Origin: Hyaloscypha bicolor E
Taxonomy: Eukaryota; Ascomycota; Leotiomycetes; Helotiales; Hyaloscyphaceae
NCBI RefSeq assembly: GCF_002865645.1
Contig: NW_020194638.1
Coordinates: 62,001-126,000 of the forward strand
Reading direction: 5' to 3'
Length of the DNA: 64,000 nucleotides
Part shown: positions 35,403 to 47,645 of the stretch, in pieces
Numbering within the stretch: the first letter of the stretch is position 1
Layout: the number at the start of each line of letters is the position of its first letter
Translations under genes and position numbers: made by a program
Notes under the pieces: generated by a model
Seen by the model: the letters and a program-made list of their open reading frames with translations, nothing else
Databases searched by the model: none
What the model was told of the DNA's origin: nothing

Positions 35403-37695
35403 TATAATAGAAATATAAAACATATAGTAATATATAAAAAAGAATAGATTTCTATAATATAGAATTATAATTATATATAAGTAAAATATAAAATTAGAGA
35501 ATAAATATTAATTTATTAATTTGTTTTTAAAATAAAAAAGAAAGAAAAGTAATATATATATAAAACCAAATATCTAAAAATTATCTAATTATATTATATA
35601 ATTATAAAGCCAAAATTCCTATTATAATACTATTAATTATTACTTATATTTTATTATATCTAATTAATTAATAATACGCTTTAGTTTGCTTTTTCTAAAA
35701 AGAGTTTCTTTTTTATTTTATTTAGAAATCTCTCTAAAGTAGCCTAGAACTTATATTATTTCTAATTTTTTATTAGTAATATATTTGTTTATTTACTAGA
35801 AAATACCAAAAATCTAGCCTATAAGCTCTTATTTCTTTACTAGAATATTATTTCTTTATTTATAAGAGATTATAGAAAATTAATATAATATAATTTAAAT
35901 CTATTATATTTAGTCTAATTATAATATTTTTCTACTAAAGATTATTAATTACTTATTATCTAAAACTAATAATTATAAGATCTATTTCTAAAACTATTAT
36001 TTATTAATATCTCTTTTAATAAAAAAAGAAAAGAAATTAAAGCTAGTAATATAAATAAAAGAAATATTAGCTAAATTCTTTTCTAAGAAATTAATTACTA
36101 ATTAAACTTATAATAAAATCTTTTATATATTTCTTTTCGAATTTATTATTAAAAATAATCTTTTTTTTTCTTATTAACTAGCTAGAAATAAAACCTTTAT
36201 TTGTTTTTCTTAATTCGAATATTAAATATATTTTTATTAAATATTAATAAAAAATCTAAAAATATAATATTAAATTAGAAAAAAGAAATTATATTAATTT
36301 TAGAGAATATATATTTTTAATAACTAATATTTAAACTAGAAATAATAAACTTAATTATATAATTATTATTAGGTATTTCTATATAAAAAAAGAAAAGCAA
36401 ATTTCTCTTTTATTTAATATTTTAAAGCTTATTTAATTAATATATAATAGGCTATATTTTAATAATTATATAAAATAATATATTCAAAATATATATATAA
36501 TAAAAGACTATAAAAGAGCTAAAATAAGCTATATTTTATTATAAGTTTAATAAAATTAATAGTAATATATAATATTATAAATTCTATTTAATAATATACT
36601 TCTAATTTTATTCTTTATTTAAATTCTTTTATTTAAATTCTTTTTATTATTTACTTTTTTTATTATTTATTTAAATTATTTCTTTTTACTTTTAATTTTT
36701 TAATTTTTATTATTAGAATTCTAATTTACTAATCTAATAATATAAAGAACTTCTAATATTTTATTTATAAAAAGCCCTTTCTTTTTATTTATAATTATAA
36801 GAAATTATTATTTTAAAATAAATAAGAAAAAAATAAAAATAAAAATAATAAAAATAATTTAATAATAATATAACTAAGATTAATAATTATTATATTTTTT
36901 TAAGAAATCTTATTATATATAAATAGTTTATATAAAATATAAATAAAGTTATAATAAAAATAAGTTTTTTCTTATAAAGCTATTTTTAATTTAAAGCTTA
37001 AAAATTATATTAATATTTAATATACTAATTCTAATTTATTAGCTATTTAATAATTACTTTATTATATATATGTAATAGTATAAGTATATAATCCAGGTAT
37101 TAGACTTCTTTTAAACTAGTTATATAATATATATAATAATTTCTTTTAAGAACTTATAGCTTAAAAAATTAAAAGAATAAAGTTTAGCTTATTAGCTTAT
37201 TAATATATATTATTATCTCTTATTATAAGTATTACTTATATTAGTTTTCTTTTAATAATTCCCTATTTAGTTAATATATTATATACTTATATTTATAATA
37301 TATATAAGTATAATAAATAATTAATAAAAAAATAAAAAATAGTTTTATTTAAAATTCAAAATTAAAGAAAAAGAAAAAGAAAAAGAAATATTTCTCTTAT
37401 TAATAAGTTATAATTACGGGCTTAATATAGGCTAGATTTAAGGCTATTATAGGAAAAAGAAATTATAATAAGTAATATAATAGAAATATAAAACAAGTAA
37501 TAATATATAAAGAAAAATAGGCTTTTATAATATAAAATTATAATATATAAAAAGTGAAATTAATAAATAAAGATTAATTAATTTCTAAAATAAGAAAAGA
37601 AGAAAAGTAATATATAAGCGAATTATAGATTATATATATCCGGAGATTATATAATTATATTATATAATTAATAAAAGCAAAATTCTTATAATAAT
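35403..37695 (+). mobile_element. putative non-autonomous LTR element (direct repeats ~225 bp)
   Basis: 35403-35629 and 37476-37695 are direct repeats. Both start TATAATAGAAATATAAAAC and end near AAAATTC(C/T)TATTATAATA, which fits TG...CA ends after RIP-type change. AGGAAAAAGAAA, purine-rich, lies just before the right copy. The 1.85-kb interior has no recognisable coding. Flanking pentamers do not match, so the claim is tentative. Confidence 0.4.
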
Positions 37696-37719
37696 AAGAA
37701 CTTTAATAAATATATAAAA

Positions 37720-37935
37720 ACTATATATATAATAAAATAATATTTATAATAAAATAATATTTATAATAAAATAATATTTATAATAAAATAATATTTATAA
37801 TAAAATAATATTTATAATAAAATTATATAATATAAATATAATATTATAATAAAATAATATTTATAATAAAATAATAATATAAATATATAAACTAAATATA
37901 ATATTATAATAAATAATATTTATAATAAAATAATA
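37720..37935. repeat. 17-bp minisatellite, block 1
   Basis: The unit AATAAAATAATATTTAT is repeated about five to six times without change (about 37733-37820), then with variation to 37935. Each unit is close to its own reverse complement, so the array can fold back on itself. Confidence 0.85.
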
Positions 37936-37995
37936 TTATAATAATAATATATATAATTTTAATAATTTATATAAAATATTATTACTATAATAATA

Positions 37996-38148
37996 TGTTT
38001 TTATAGCCTTTATATATAATATTTTATAATAATATATTTATAAAAATAATATTTATAATAAAATAATATTTATAATAAAATAATATTTATAATAAAATAA
38101 TATTTATAATAAAATAATATTTATAATAAAATAATATATATAAAGGCT
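37996..38148. repeat. 17-bp minisatellite, block 2, inside an inverted repeat
   Basis: ATGTTTTTATAGCCTTTATA (from 37998) and the inverted TATAAAGGCTATAAAAACAT (to 38148) flank about five more units of the same 17-bp repeat (38045-38125). The array is thus the loop of a 20-bp-arm hairpin. Confidence 0.8.
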
Positions 38149-39877
38149 ATAAAAACATATAATAATAATAATAATATATAATATAAAGAAATAAAATTAT
38201 ATATTTATTATTTAATTCTTATTATATAATAATTATAAGCTAGTTATATATATTATATTTAGCTCTAGCTATTTATATTATATTTCTTTTCTTTCTATAA
38301 TTCTCTTTTATATTATTTTATATTTAAACTATCCTAAATAATTAGTTCTCGAGGCTTCTTAAAAAAGACAGATTATATAAGAAATACTAGAATCTCTCTT
38401 TTCTAGGAAATTATATCCAAATTCTTAAAACTAAACTTGAAATAATAAAAAGAATATTTAAATATCTTTTTTTATATTTTAGTAATTCTGAAATATAAGA
38501 AACTTTTATTATAATTTTTTAAAACTTAGAAAGAAATTCTTAAGCTAGTAGTTCTATAAAAAGTACTAAAAAAGAAAATCCTGGCCATATATTACTTTTC
38601 TTTCTTTTTTCTTTTTATTATTATAAATTATTTCTATTTTTATATTTCTTATAAATAGAACCGACTTATTTTTAACTTTATTATAGAATAAATCAAATTA
38701 TATAAAACTTACTATTATTATTAAATTTGTATTCTTTTTCTTTTCTGACTTAATTAATTAGTTAATAAGCCCGAAATATTACTAATTATATCTAGTAATA
38801 TCCTATTTTATAAGAATTTAATCCGAATACTTTTTTTATTTTCCGGTAATAATAATAGTTAATTATAGATATTTCTATAAACGAGCTAGTTCTATAATAC
38901 TAGTAACGAATTCATTAATTATTTATTATAGTTCTAGTTTATATTTTAGAAAATTCTTCTATTAATCTATTTATTATATAACCTCTTATTTTTCTTTCCT
39001 ACTTCCGGCTAACTTTTATATATATAATTAGTTCGTTTATAGATTATTATATAGCTTATAAAGCCTTTTATTTTAGTTATATAAATAATTATTTTAAGGC
39101 TTATTATAAAAAGAATAATATAATACTTTCTTTAATTTATAAGCCTTCTTTATATTTCTTTTACTTCTTTATAAATAATAATCTGCTTTATTAAACTTTT
39201 CGGGTAAATATTCGAATATATAATTATATTTTTATTTTTATATTAGTTAAATATAAAAAGAATATATAAATTAATTTCTTTTATAGGATCTAATACTTTT
39301 AGATTTATAATAAGCTCTTTTATTTCTAAGGCCTATTATATCCTGTTTTATATATTAAACTTTTCTTTATATAGTTCTTCTTTTATAATTCGCTTTTTAT
39401 AATTAATATATAGGCTATTAATTTCTTTTATTTAAATTATATAATTCTTTTATAATTTATAAATATATTTACGAATTATAATTCGTTTATTATAGTCTAT
39501 AAAATAGCCTATAAATATCTTATAAGCTAATAAACTAATTTCCGGATTTTATTTAATTTATAAATATATTTAATTCTCGAATTAGATATTAATTATTATT
39601 ATAAGAATCTCCTAATAAATAACGAGATTATAGCCTTTATTTCAAATAAATATATAGATATAAGCTATTATAATCTAGTATTTATAATCTATAAAACAGG
39701 CTATAAGTATTTATAAATATATATAATTAATATTATATATATAATATATATATTATTCTATTATATATTTTTTTATATAATAATTAGGACTAGTATTATA
39801 ATTTGTAGTTATAGGATTATAATAGAGCTTATTAATAAATATAATTTAAATAATAGGTTTTTTACTAGTATTATTTC

Positions 39878-40121
39878 TATAATAGCTAGTATTACATAGT
39901 TAATACAAACGTGGTTTTAGCCAAGGGATTAGTTTTAGCTAAGGTTCCAAGCTATAGTTCAAACCAAGCTCGCTTCCAAAGCTCGGCGTTTTAGTAGTTT
40001 TGGCCATACCTACTTATTCACTGCCACACCTCACTCCTTCTCTTCTTAGCTTTAGATTCTATAGGACATTAGAATTATAGATCTTTGAGCATTGTTCTAT
40101 TACTTTATTCCTGCCATTACA
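39878..40121 (+). repeat. 5' LTR of gag-only element
   Basis: 244 bp. Compared with the 3' LTR, its first ~60 bases carry several G-to-A changes and a C-to-T change (TGTAATGGCTGG became TATAATAGCTAG). Such changes are concentrated toward the AT-rich left flank. Confidence 0.92.
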
Positions 40122-40210
40122 TGATCTAAAGCTCCTACCTTTCAGATAGTAGTTATTATTATTATTTATTAGGACTTCTGTCCACTAGCCCGCTTTTATA
40201 CAGAGCACCC

Positions 40211-40252
<42 letters not shown>
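40211..40252 (+). repeat. (TTA)14 microsatellite
   Basis: Fourteen perfect TTA units inside the leader of the gag-only element; a shorter (TTA) run lies at 40153-40170. Confidence 0.95.
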
Positions 40253-40253
<1 letters not shown>

Positions 40254-40391
40254 GTAGCGCTGCCTATAGTTCTACCTGCAAGGTATTAAAAAGCTCGATT
40301 TTGGCCAGCTCACCCCTTATTATTTATTAGAGCCCCTGGTTTACTACCTCATTAATTTTTTTACCTCTTTACTAACTTTACCAATATTTCC

Positions 40392-41357
40392 TTGAGAATA
40401 GACATCTTCCAAACGCAAGTCCAGCGCGAGTTCGATGGCCTACGCTCTGAAATTGCTACCTTACGAGCAAAAAACAGTCAGAAATCGAAGCTCCCGGATC
40501 CTGAGAAGTTCGCTGGATTAACGTATAAGTTTGATACCTGGCTCCCGTTAATTAAGGCCAAGCTGCGAATCAATGGCCCGGCCATTGGAGACTCCATTGC
40601 CCAGTTTTACTACGTTTATCTTAATCTGGAGTCCTCTGTCTAATTAATGGTTCTGCCACAGCTTTCCTATATAGAGCAAGCTTAATCGTGGGATTATAAT
40701 ACGATTCTGGATTAGCTTTCACGGGTATACAATAATCCAAACAAGTAATCAGAGGCTGAGGACCGTTTGCATGCCCTCCGCCAAGGCAACGATTTCCTTC
40801 CTGCCTATATTGCCAAATTTGAATATACCCTGTACGAAGCGAATAGTCAAAGCTGGCCAGACATTAACAAAATCTCCAGCTTTCGCAATGGCCTCAATTC
40901 TACGATCCGCTCTCGTTTGGTACAGCAACTTACCCTCCCGCGAACATATAGTAATTTCCTGCGAACGGTTCAGTAGCTCTCGTCAAAAACAGCTGCCCCG
41001 CCATACGTTACTGCTCCCAGAATTGCTAGCGACCCTATAGACGTCAGCGAATTAATAATTGACGTCGTTATACCGGCAATTAGTACTCTGGAGTCTGAAC
41101 TAATCTCACCGGCTATGCCAGCTCGTTCCACCTCAAAGGAGCTCCGCCAGTATTATCGTCAAACCGGCAGATGTGTCAGATGCGGCTCCCAGGATTACTT
41201 TATTAAGAACTATAGCTTGGCTCCTGCAAGCACTGCTTCCACTAGTTCTTGCAAATGGGTTATGACTACTGCAATTGACCATTACTCCAATTCTGGTAGC
41301 GATTCTGGTGATTCTGGAGGAGGGCTAACCTTAGATCCGGTTTTTAACCGTGTGTAG
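40392..41357 (+). pseudogene. Gag-like ORF with zinc knuckle, five nonsense changes
   Basis: One continuous frame carries a retroelement Gag: PDPEKFAGLTYKFDTWLPL (the usual 'F.G...F..W' opening), YEANSQSWPDINKISSFRNG (retrotransposon gag core), and CVRCGSQDYFIKNYS, an eroded CCHC knuckle (expected CxxCGSxDHxIxxC). It is interrupted by TAA/TAG at 40641, 40683, 40713, 40746 and 40974. Each is explainable as CAA or CAG (Gln) to stop, the C-to-T signature. No pol domain follows before the stop at 41355-41357. The true start could lie upstream of 40392, where the frame stays open. Gag would have packaged its own RNA using another element's enzymes (inferred). Confidence 0.85.
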
Positions 41358-41483
41358 AGGGCTGATTTTGCGGCTTGATTGGAATAGGGTCCTTTTCCTT
41401 TGTTCTGTCGTTTTTTATACTCGCTTTAGCTTTCCCTTTATTTACTAGCGCTCGGGACGAGCTTTTTTTGGAGGGGGGGGTAA

Positions 41484-41727
41484 TGTAATGGCTGGTATTA
41501 CCTGGTTGATACGAACGTGGTTTCAGCCAAGGGGTTGGTTTTAGCTAAGGTTCCAAGCTATGGTTTAAACCAAGCTCGCTTCCAAAGCTCGGCGTTTCAG
41601 TGGTTTTGGCCATACCTACTTATCCACTGCCACACCTCACTCCTTCTCTCCTTAGCTTTATATTCTATAGGACATTAGAATCATAGATCTTTGAGTATTA
41701 TTCCATTGCTTTATTCCTGCCGTTACA
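41484..41727 (+). repeat. 3' LTR of gag-only element
   Basis: 244 bp, TGTAATGGCTGG...CTGCCGTTACA, well preserved, followed by ATTTC. Confidence 0.93.
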
Positions 41728-41732
41728 ATTTC

Positions 41733-44700
41733 TCTATTTATCTAGTCTTTTTTTTATATTTTTTATATTAGCTATTTCTTTTAATAATATATTATTAATA
41801 TATATATTACTTATAAAATTACTTTATTTAATTAGTTCTATTTATACTAATAGAATATTTATATAAAATTTATAAATATTCTAATTTATAAAAACATTTA
41901 TATAAATAATATTAGTTATTATTTTATTTTTCTATGAAGCTTTATAAATAATAATTATTTTATATAATAGCTATTATATAATATTTTAATAAATTAAGCT
42001 TTTTTATTATTTTTATAACTAACCTATACTAGCTTAAGATTATAGATTATTTTTTAAATAAATAGTAAATAATTAATTATTTAAATCTTTTTTATTAGAT
42101 TTTTATTCTAAAAATATAAAAGCTTTTTATAAATCTTAAAACCTATTTTTTTTTAGATAATATATAAACTATATCTATATAATTAAGTATTAGAAATATA
42201 GCCTTTTATATATATATATTTGCTTTTATTTCTTAGAAAAGATATTATTTTTTTAATTTCTAATTTAGTTAATAAGATTATTAATATTAAATTTCTAGAT
42301 TTATTATAAAATCCTATAAATAAACTTATAGCTATAATAACTAGCCAGATGTTTTATAGGCTATATAGCCTTAATAATAATCCGAAAGCCCTATATATAG
42401 TTTATAAAACGCTTATAGCCCTACTTATATATTAGAAGAGGTTTCCTAAGGCATTTATAACTATAATAATTATTTTAAATACTAATATTAGAATAATAAT
42501 TATATATTTATAATTTATAAATTAGGTTTTCTAGACCAGGAAATTATTTATAATAATTACTAGATTATTTTTTATAACTTGTATTTTCTTTAAAAGTTCT
42601 ATTTATATATTAATATTAAGATTTATATATTTATATAAGTAATTAAATATATTTATAAATATATTTATAAGAAAACAGATTATATAATTATTATTAATTC
42701 GAGAATAAATAATAAGATTATCTAATATTTTTAGGTTTAATATATAGGTTCTATAAAGGCTTTTTAGTATTTATTTAAATATCTAATATATTAGAAGTTT
42801 TTCCTAATTTAATATTTTATAGCCGATTTCTTATTTAAATAAGTTATAAATAAGGCTATAAATATTTATTTAATCTTAATAGCCTTTTTTAAATATAATA
42901 TAATATATAAAAATAGCTATTAGTATTTATATTATAAGTTTTTATAATATTTTATATAAGTTATTAAAACCCGGATATAGAAATACTATAAATAAGAATA
43001 TAATATTAGTTATATTTATTATTATAGCCTAGTTTCAAGTAAATAGTTCTATTTATAGCTTTTATTAATAATTATATATAGTTTATAATTCTTTAATAAG
43101 CTATATTTAATTAAGAATATCTATTATTTTATATATTATATTATTTATATTACTTATAGCTTAATAGAAAATAATTAGAAATAGTTTTAGTATTTTAATA
43201 AGGCTATTTTATTAATAACTAGCTATAATTTATAAATACTTTTTTTATAAGTATTTACTAATAGCTAATTATAAATATATAAATAATCTAAAACTAGTAT
43301 AAGAAATATTTCTATAATAACTTAGCTTATAAGCTAGTCTATAACTTATTAATTAATTTCTTGCTATTCTTAATTAATTCTTATTATAATTATAGTTTCT
43401 TTTTATTAAATTTCGGTTTTATAAATCTTTAATAAATATTTATAAATATTACTTTATCTAAAAATACTTTTAATTAGACTATAAGCTATTATATAGCTAA
43501 TCTATAAGTTAATTATAATTATTTTATATTACTAATAACTATAATATAAGCTTAGCTAAATATAGACTAGTATTTTTGCTTTTAGATAATTATAATAGTA
43601 ATTATAAATTATTTATAAATTATTTATTTCTATTTATAAAGCCCGAATAAAACTAATAAAACGTTTTTTTATAAAATTCTTTATTATTATTATTATAGCT
43701 AAAGTAAAATAATTTTATATATAGTATTAATAAATATTATAGCTTTTTTTTTTAAATAAATATATATTTTATTTCTAGTTCCGGATTTTAATTAAACTTA
43801 ATAAGTTATTTATAAGTATAATTACTAAAATAAATCGGTTCGGAACTTTCTTATAATTTATAAATCTAATTATTTGAAATAAGGTATTTATATAATATAA
43901 GTACTATTTTAAAATAATATATTAGCTAATAATTAATTTATAATTAGTAATAAATAATATTTTTTAGAGAAGTATTTATAATTATTAGAAGAAACTTTAT
44001 TTAGATCTTACTAATAGTTTTATATAATTTATAAGCTAATATAATATGAGTCTATTTATAGTAAATATAAATCTGGCTATAGCTTTATTAATTATTATTA
44101 TGAATTAATATATAAGTTTATAATAATTTATTTAAATAGGATTTTATAGACTAAATAAATAAATTATATTTCTATTTTTTATTCTATATATCTAATTAAT
44201 TATAGACCTAATTAATTATATTTATTTATAAGAATAACTTTTATAGGTCTTATATAATTACTAGGCCTTTAATAAATAAGTAATTTTATTAATCCTAAAT
44301 AATATAGTTTATAAGTTTAATTAAATAATTCTAGATATATTCTCTAGTTAGAAATAGATATATTTTATAATAAATTCAATTAATATAAATAAAGCAAATT
44401 TTAAGATTAAAAAATTATTTCTAAAGGTTTTATAAAGTATTTATTTACTAGATTTATTTTTTTCTAAGTTATAATTTAAGATTAGTATACTTATAATACT
44501 TTTATAAAATCTTTATTTATAGAAAGGGCTTTATAATAGGTTATAGATATTAATTTATAGCTTTAAGAAATTCTTAATTCAAATATAATTATTAAATAAT
44601 AATTTTAATAACTAATTATAGATAATTCTATAAATTAAGCTCTAGTTTAAAAATTAGTAATTATTTTTTATACTTTTCTATAAATAGTTTTTATTTGCTT

Positions 44701-45100
44701 TATTTTTTATAATAATTATTAATAAATTATAGAACTAGTTATTTAAGGTAATAAAAATAGTTTTATAATTACTAGTCTTTTCTTATAGCTAGTTTTATAT
44801 AATAGCCTTATAAGTTATCTTATAAATAGGGCTTTATATTCTTTTATTTCCTAATATAAATTATATAAGTAATATAATATATCTAGAAATATTATAAAGT
44901 TTTATTTAGCTTTTAGTTTATTTATAATTAACTTTATATATTTATAAGCTATTTTTCTTCTTATATTATTTATAAAAGATCTATAAAGAATCTATATCTA
45001 ATTTATATATTTAGCTAAAAGCCTTTATTAAGTTATATAATTTTAGCTAGTATTTTTATTATATAATATATTTTTTTTAATTCTAAATCTATTTAAAATA
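41733..45100. other. AT-rich unclassified transposon relics
   Basis: About 3.4 kb of RIP-type sequence with no frame that could be assigned. The minus strand 42200-43400 reads like a broken transposase (aromatic-rich, many stops), but no signature was strong enough to name a family. Confidence 0.45.
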
Positions 45101-45110
45101 AATTTAGAAT

Positions 45111-45174
45111 AAAATTATTACTAGTCCCAAAGCTTATATAAGACTGCTAGTAATAATTTTAGTAAAGCGGCCCT
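45111..45174 (+). repeat. stem-loop terminus, copy 1
   Basis: AAAATTATTACTAG (45111-45124) and CTAGTAATAATTTT (45147-45160) are perfect 14-bp arms around a 22-base loop, followed by AGTAAAGCGGCCCT. Copy 2 is at 46662-46726. Probably the end of an unknown repeat family. Confidence 0.7.
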
Positions 45175-45179
45175 AAACT

Positions 45180-46640
45180 TATTTATTTTATATTTTTATT
45201 ATTTTCCGGAAAAAAATAATATTATTATATAAATATATTTATATAAGACTACTAAAACTTTAGTTTATTCTATAATTCAGGCTTTATTTTATAAACTCTA
45301 TAGGTTTTATAAACTCTCTTTTATAAGATTTATAAGCTAATTTTATAGGCTTTATAAGCTTTATATATTTTATAGACTTCTAATAAATATTTTTTCTTTA
45401 AACTAGCTATATTATTCCGGATATGAATTCTTTTATCTAATTATAAGCTTCTCTTTTTATAAGAACAGATATTAATTTTATATTTATAAAACCTGCCTTA
45501 TATAAAAATATAACTAATATTATAAAGCTATAAGCGAGTTTATATAAAAAAGATATAACTAGTAAATCTTATAAGTAAAGAAAATAAAGCTATAGATATA
45601 AAAGTATAGGATATGGGATTTTATAGACTTAAAGAAGGTATTAGTAAAAGAAGAAGCCTAAAGAAAATAAAAGAAGTTTTAGGCTCGATTATAAAATAAT
45701 AAATAGTAATAATATAAAGAAAAGAAGTAATAGGAAATAAAATAAAAGAGGAAATAAAAAGAAAATAATTTAGTAAAAGCTTATAAATAATAAGTAGCAG
45801 GACTAATATATAGTAGTTTATAAATAAATATAAGAGAAAGAAATAGAAATAAGAATAGAAATAGAAATAGAAGCAAGAGGAAATATAGTACTAGCTTATA
45901 GCTAGCTAATATTTAGAGATATAAAGAAAGAAGATGCTTATAAATAAAAAGAAAGAACTTATAAATAAAGAGATATTTATAAATAAAAAAAAGGAATTTG
46001 CGAATAAAAAGATATTTATAAATTAATTTATAAATAAGCCTATAGCCTATAAGTAAGAAACCCTATTTATAAATACTTATTAATTCTTTTCCTTAGAATA
46101 TTATTCTAGTTATAATTAAAAACGCCCTTTTTCTGAATTTAAATAATTCTTTATATATTTTATATACTAAAAACAGAAATAAAAGTCAAATTATTAATAT
46201 AGTATTTAAAGAAAGAAATAAGTAAGAGTATTAAGACTTGAAAATAAGCTTATAAGAAACAAGCTTTAAAGACATATATAAGTATATATAAGAGAATCGG
46301 GCAAGCAGGAACTTAGAAAGATAAGAGTAAGAGAATACTATAAGTATCTTATAAAAGATAATAGAAAACAGCCTTTAGAAGTTAATAATTATTTAAATAA
46401 AAGCCTTTAAAAGACTATATGTTTATATGTTATATTAGTACGAGCTTGCGAGTATAATATAGCTATATTTAATTAAAAAAAAAAGAAGGGATTTAAGTAA
46501 AAAAGAAAGCTTAATAAATAAAAGTAAGGCTTAAAAGAGTTTATAAAAGGAAAGAGAGAGCTTTATAGATATAATTAAGGAATATAGTAGTCTGTAAAGA
46601 GAGAGCTTTATATTAAAGCTAAAGTTATATAACTCTCTTA
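45180..46640. other. AT-rich stretch with purine-rich degenerate coding
   Basis: 45580-46060 on the plus strand is strongly purine-rich and translates to a Lys/Glu/Arg-rich, coiled-coil-like sequence with many stops (ERKRNRKRNRSKR-like, KERTYK repeats). No family was identified. It is bounded by the two stem-loop copies. Confidence 0.4.
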
Positions 46641-46661
46641 ATTTCGAATTGAGATCAGGGC

Positions 46662-46726
46662 AAAATTAAAACTAGCCCCGGAGCTTGTATAGGGCCACCA
46701 GGTTTTAATTTTAGCAAAGCGGCCCT
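46662..46726 (+). repeat. stem-loop terminus, copy 2
   Basis: AAAATTAAAAC (46662-46672) and GTTTTAATTTT (46702-46712) form the stem, followed by AGCAAAGCGGCCCT. Composition is normal here, so this copy is not RIP-damaged. It marks the edge of the second genic island. Confidence 0.7.
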
Positions 46727-46739
46727 AATCTCGTCTGAT

Positions 46740-47645
46740 TATATTACAATATAACCACATTTACTGTAATAGTTCTAAACTACAGGCAAAGTTCCCTTCA
46801 TATATAGTGATACCCGGTCGATTGATTTGCCTGGAGGAGAGGTAGGGTCCAGAGGACTTGATTTCTAAGAAGCTAGGATTTCAGGGTTCCTCAAATAATC
46901 GTCCAAGCCTAGCGCTTCGCTTAGGGCCACGCTAAACCCTTACAGCAGCCCGCTAAGTCACATGACAAAAGTCTTGACTTTGCGCACGTGACCCATAACT
47001 AATCCCTTTCAGTGACGTCTGCAAAAAAACACAAAGAAATCGACCTAATACAATCTGCCCCATCACAGTAAGCTTATACCTGCGCTGGAGTATTTGAATT
47101 ACTGAGTAATCACTTATTCAGAAATCCAAGGCTAGGTTTAAACGGGAGGAGTATAGGTAGAGGAATATAAAAGAGAGGAGTATAGGTAGAGGAATATAAA
47201 AGAGAGGAGTCTGTATAGGCTTGTAAACACGGGTTTTTGAGGCGCTAAGAGAAAATGGTCCCTTGCCGGAAAGTGCCTTAGTCAGCAGCGCCCGGGCCAA
47301 TCAGGACCCCGCAATTTTGATCTCTCACCGAGAAACTGCCCTCACATAAAATGTAGGGAGAACGGGAACGGGAACGGGGCAGCAGGGGAGCCTTTTGTGC
47401 ACGGGCAATAGAGCTGTAGAGGTGCGGGCTCGGTAAGGGACTAATGAACGAGCGAGTAAATGAAGCTGAGTTGGATTCAGTTGGGTTTAAGGAGTGGCAG
47501 TTGCATATATGTAACACCAAGTGAGGTTGCAGCATAGGCGCATGGCGCTGAGTATATTCATGGGTGCAACCCGTTATAGATAGTACTCTGAGAGAGTACT
47601 AAGGCGGGGTAGTATAGCCTTGAGTAGCTAGTTATCCATTTGCTC
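46740..47645. other. normal-composition intergenic stretch with short repeats
   Basis: Contains the palindrome GTCACATGACAAAAGTC...GACTTTGCGCACGTGAC (46957-46992), a ~34-bp unit present twice in tandem (about 47143-47210, GAGGAGTATAGGTAGAGGAA...), a G-quadruplex motif (47356-47379) and AGTACTCT...AGAGTACT (47582-47600). ORFs at 47118-47300 and 47278-47535 (minus) have no family and include the tandem repeat, so they are not called. Confidence 0.5.
47356..47379 (+). other. G-quadruplex motif (GGG-AAC repeats)
   Basis: G-runs at 47356-47358, 47364-47366, 47370-47372 and 47376-47379 with short AAC-type loops satisfy the G-quadruplex pattern. It lies 3' of the membrane-protein gene. Confidence 0.55.

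Larger units (their letters stand above)
35151..39877. other. very AT-rich repeat DNA without a gene
   Basis: Extremely AT-rich, with no ORF above noise. It contains the putative LTR pair and the 17-bp minisatellites listed separately. 38200-39870 holds further unclassified RIP-type transposon relics. Confidence 0.5.
39878..41727 (+). mobile_element. gag-only non-autonomous LTR retrotransposon
   Basis: 1,850 bp with 244-bp LTRs (39878-40121 and 41484-41727), perfect ATTTC duplications (39873-39877, 41728-41732) and a polypurine tract GGAGGGGGGGG (41471-41480) before the 3' LTR. The LTR ends TGTAATGG...GTTACA are intact in the 3' copy. The interior codes only a Gag-like protein; there is no room for protease, RT or integrase. 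Unlike its surroundings, the interior has nearly normal composition, so it inserted after the main mutation of the flanks. Confidence 0.92.

Noticed and set aside
47118..47535. Minus-strand ORFs (60 and 85 residues)
   Set aside because: They overlap tandem repeats and a G-quadruplex tract and have no start context, partner exon or recognisable domain.
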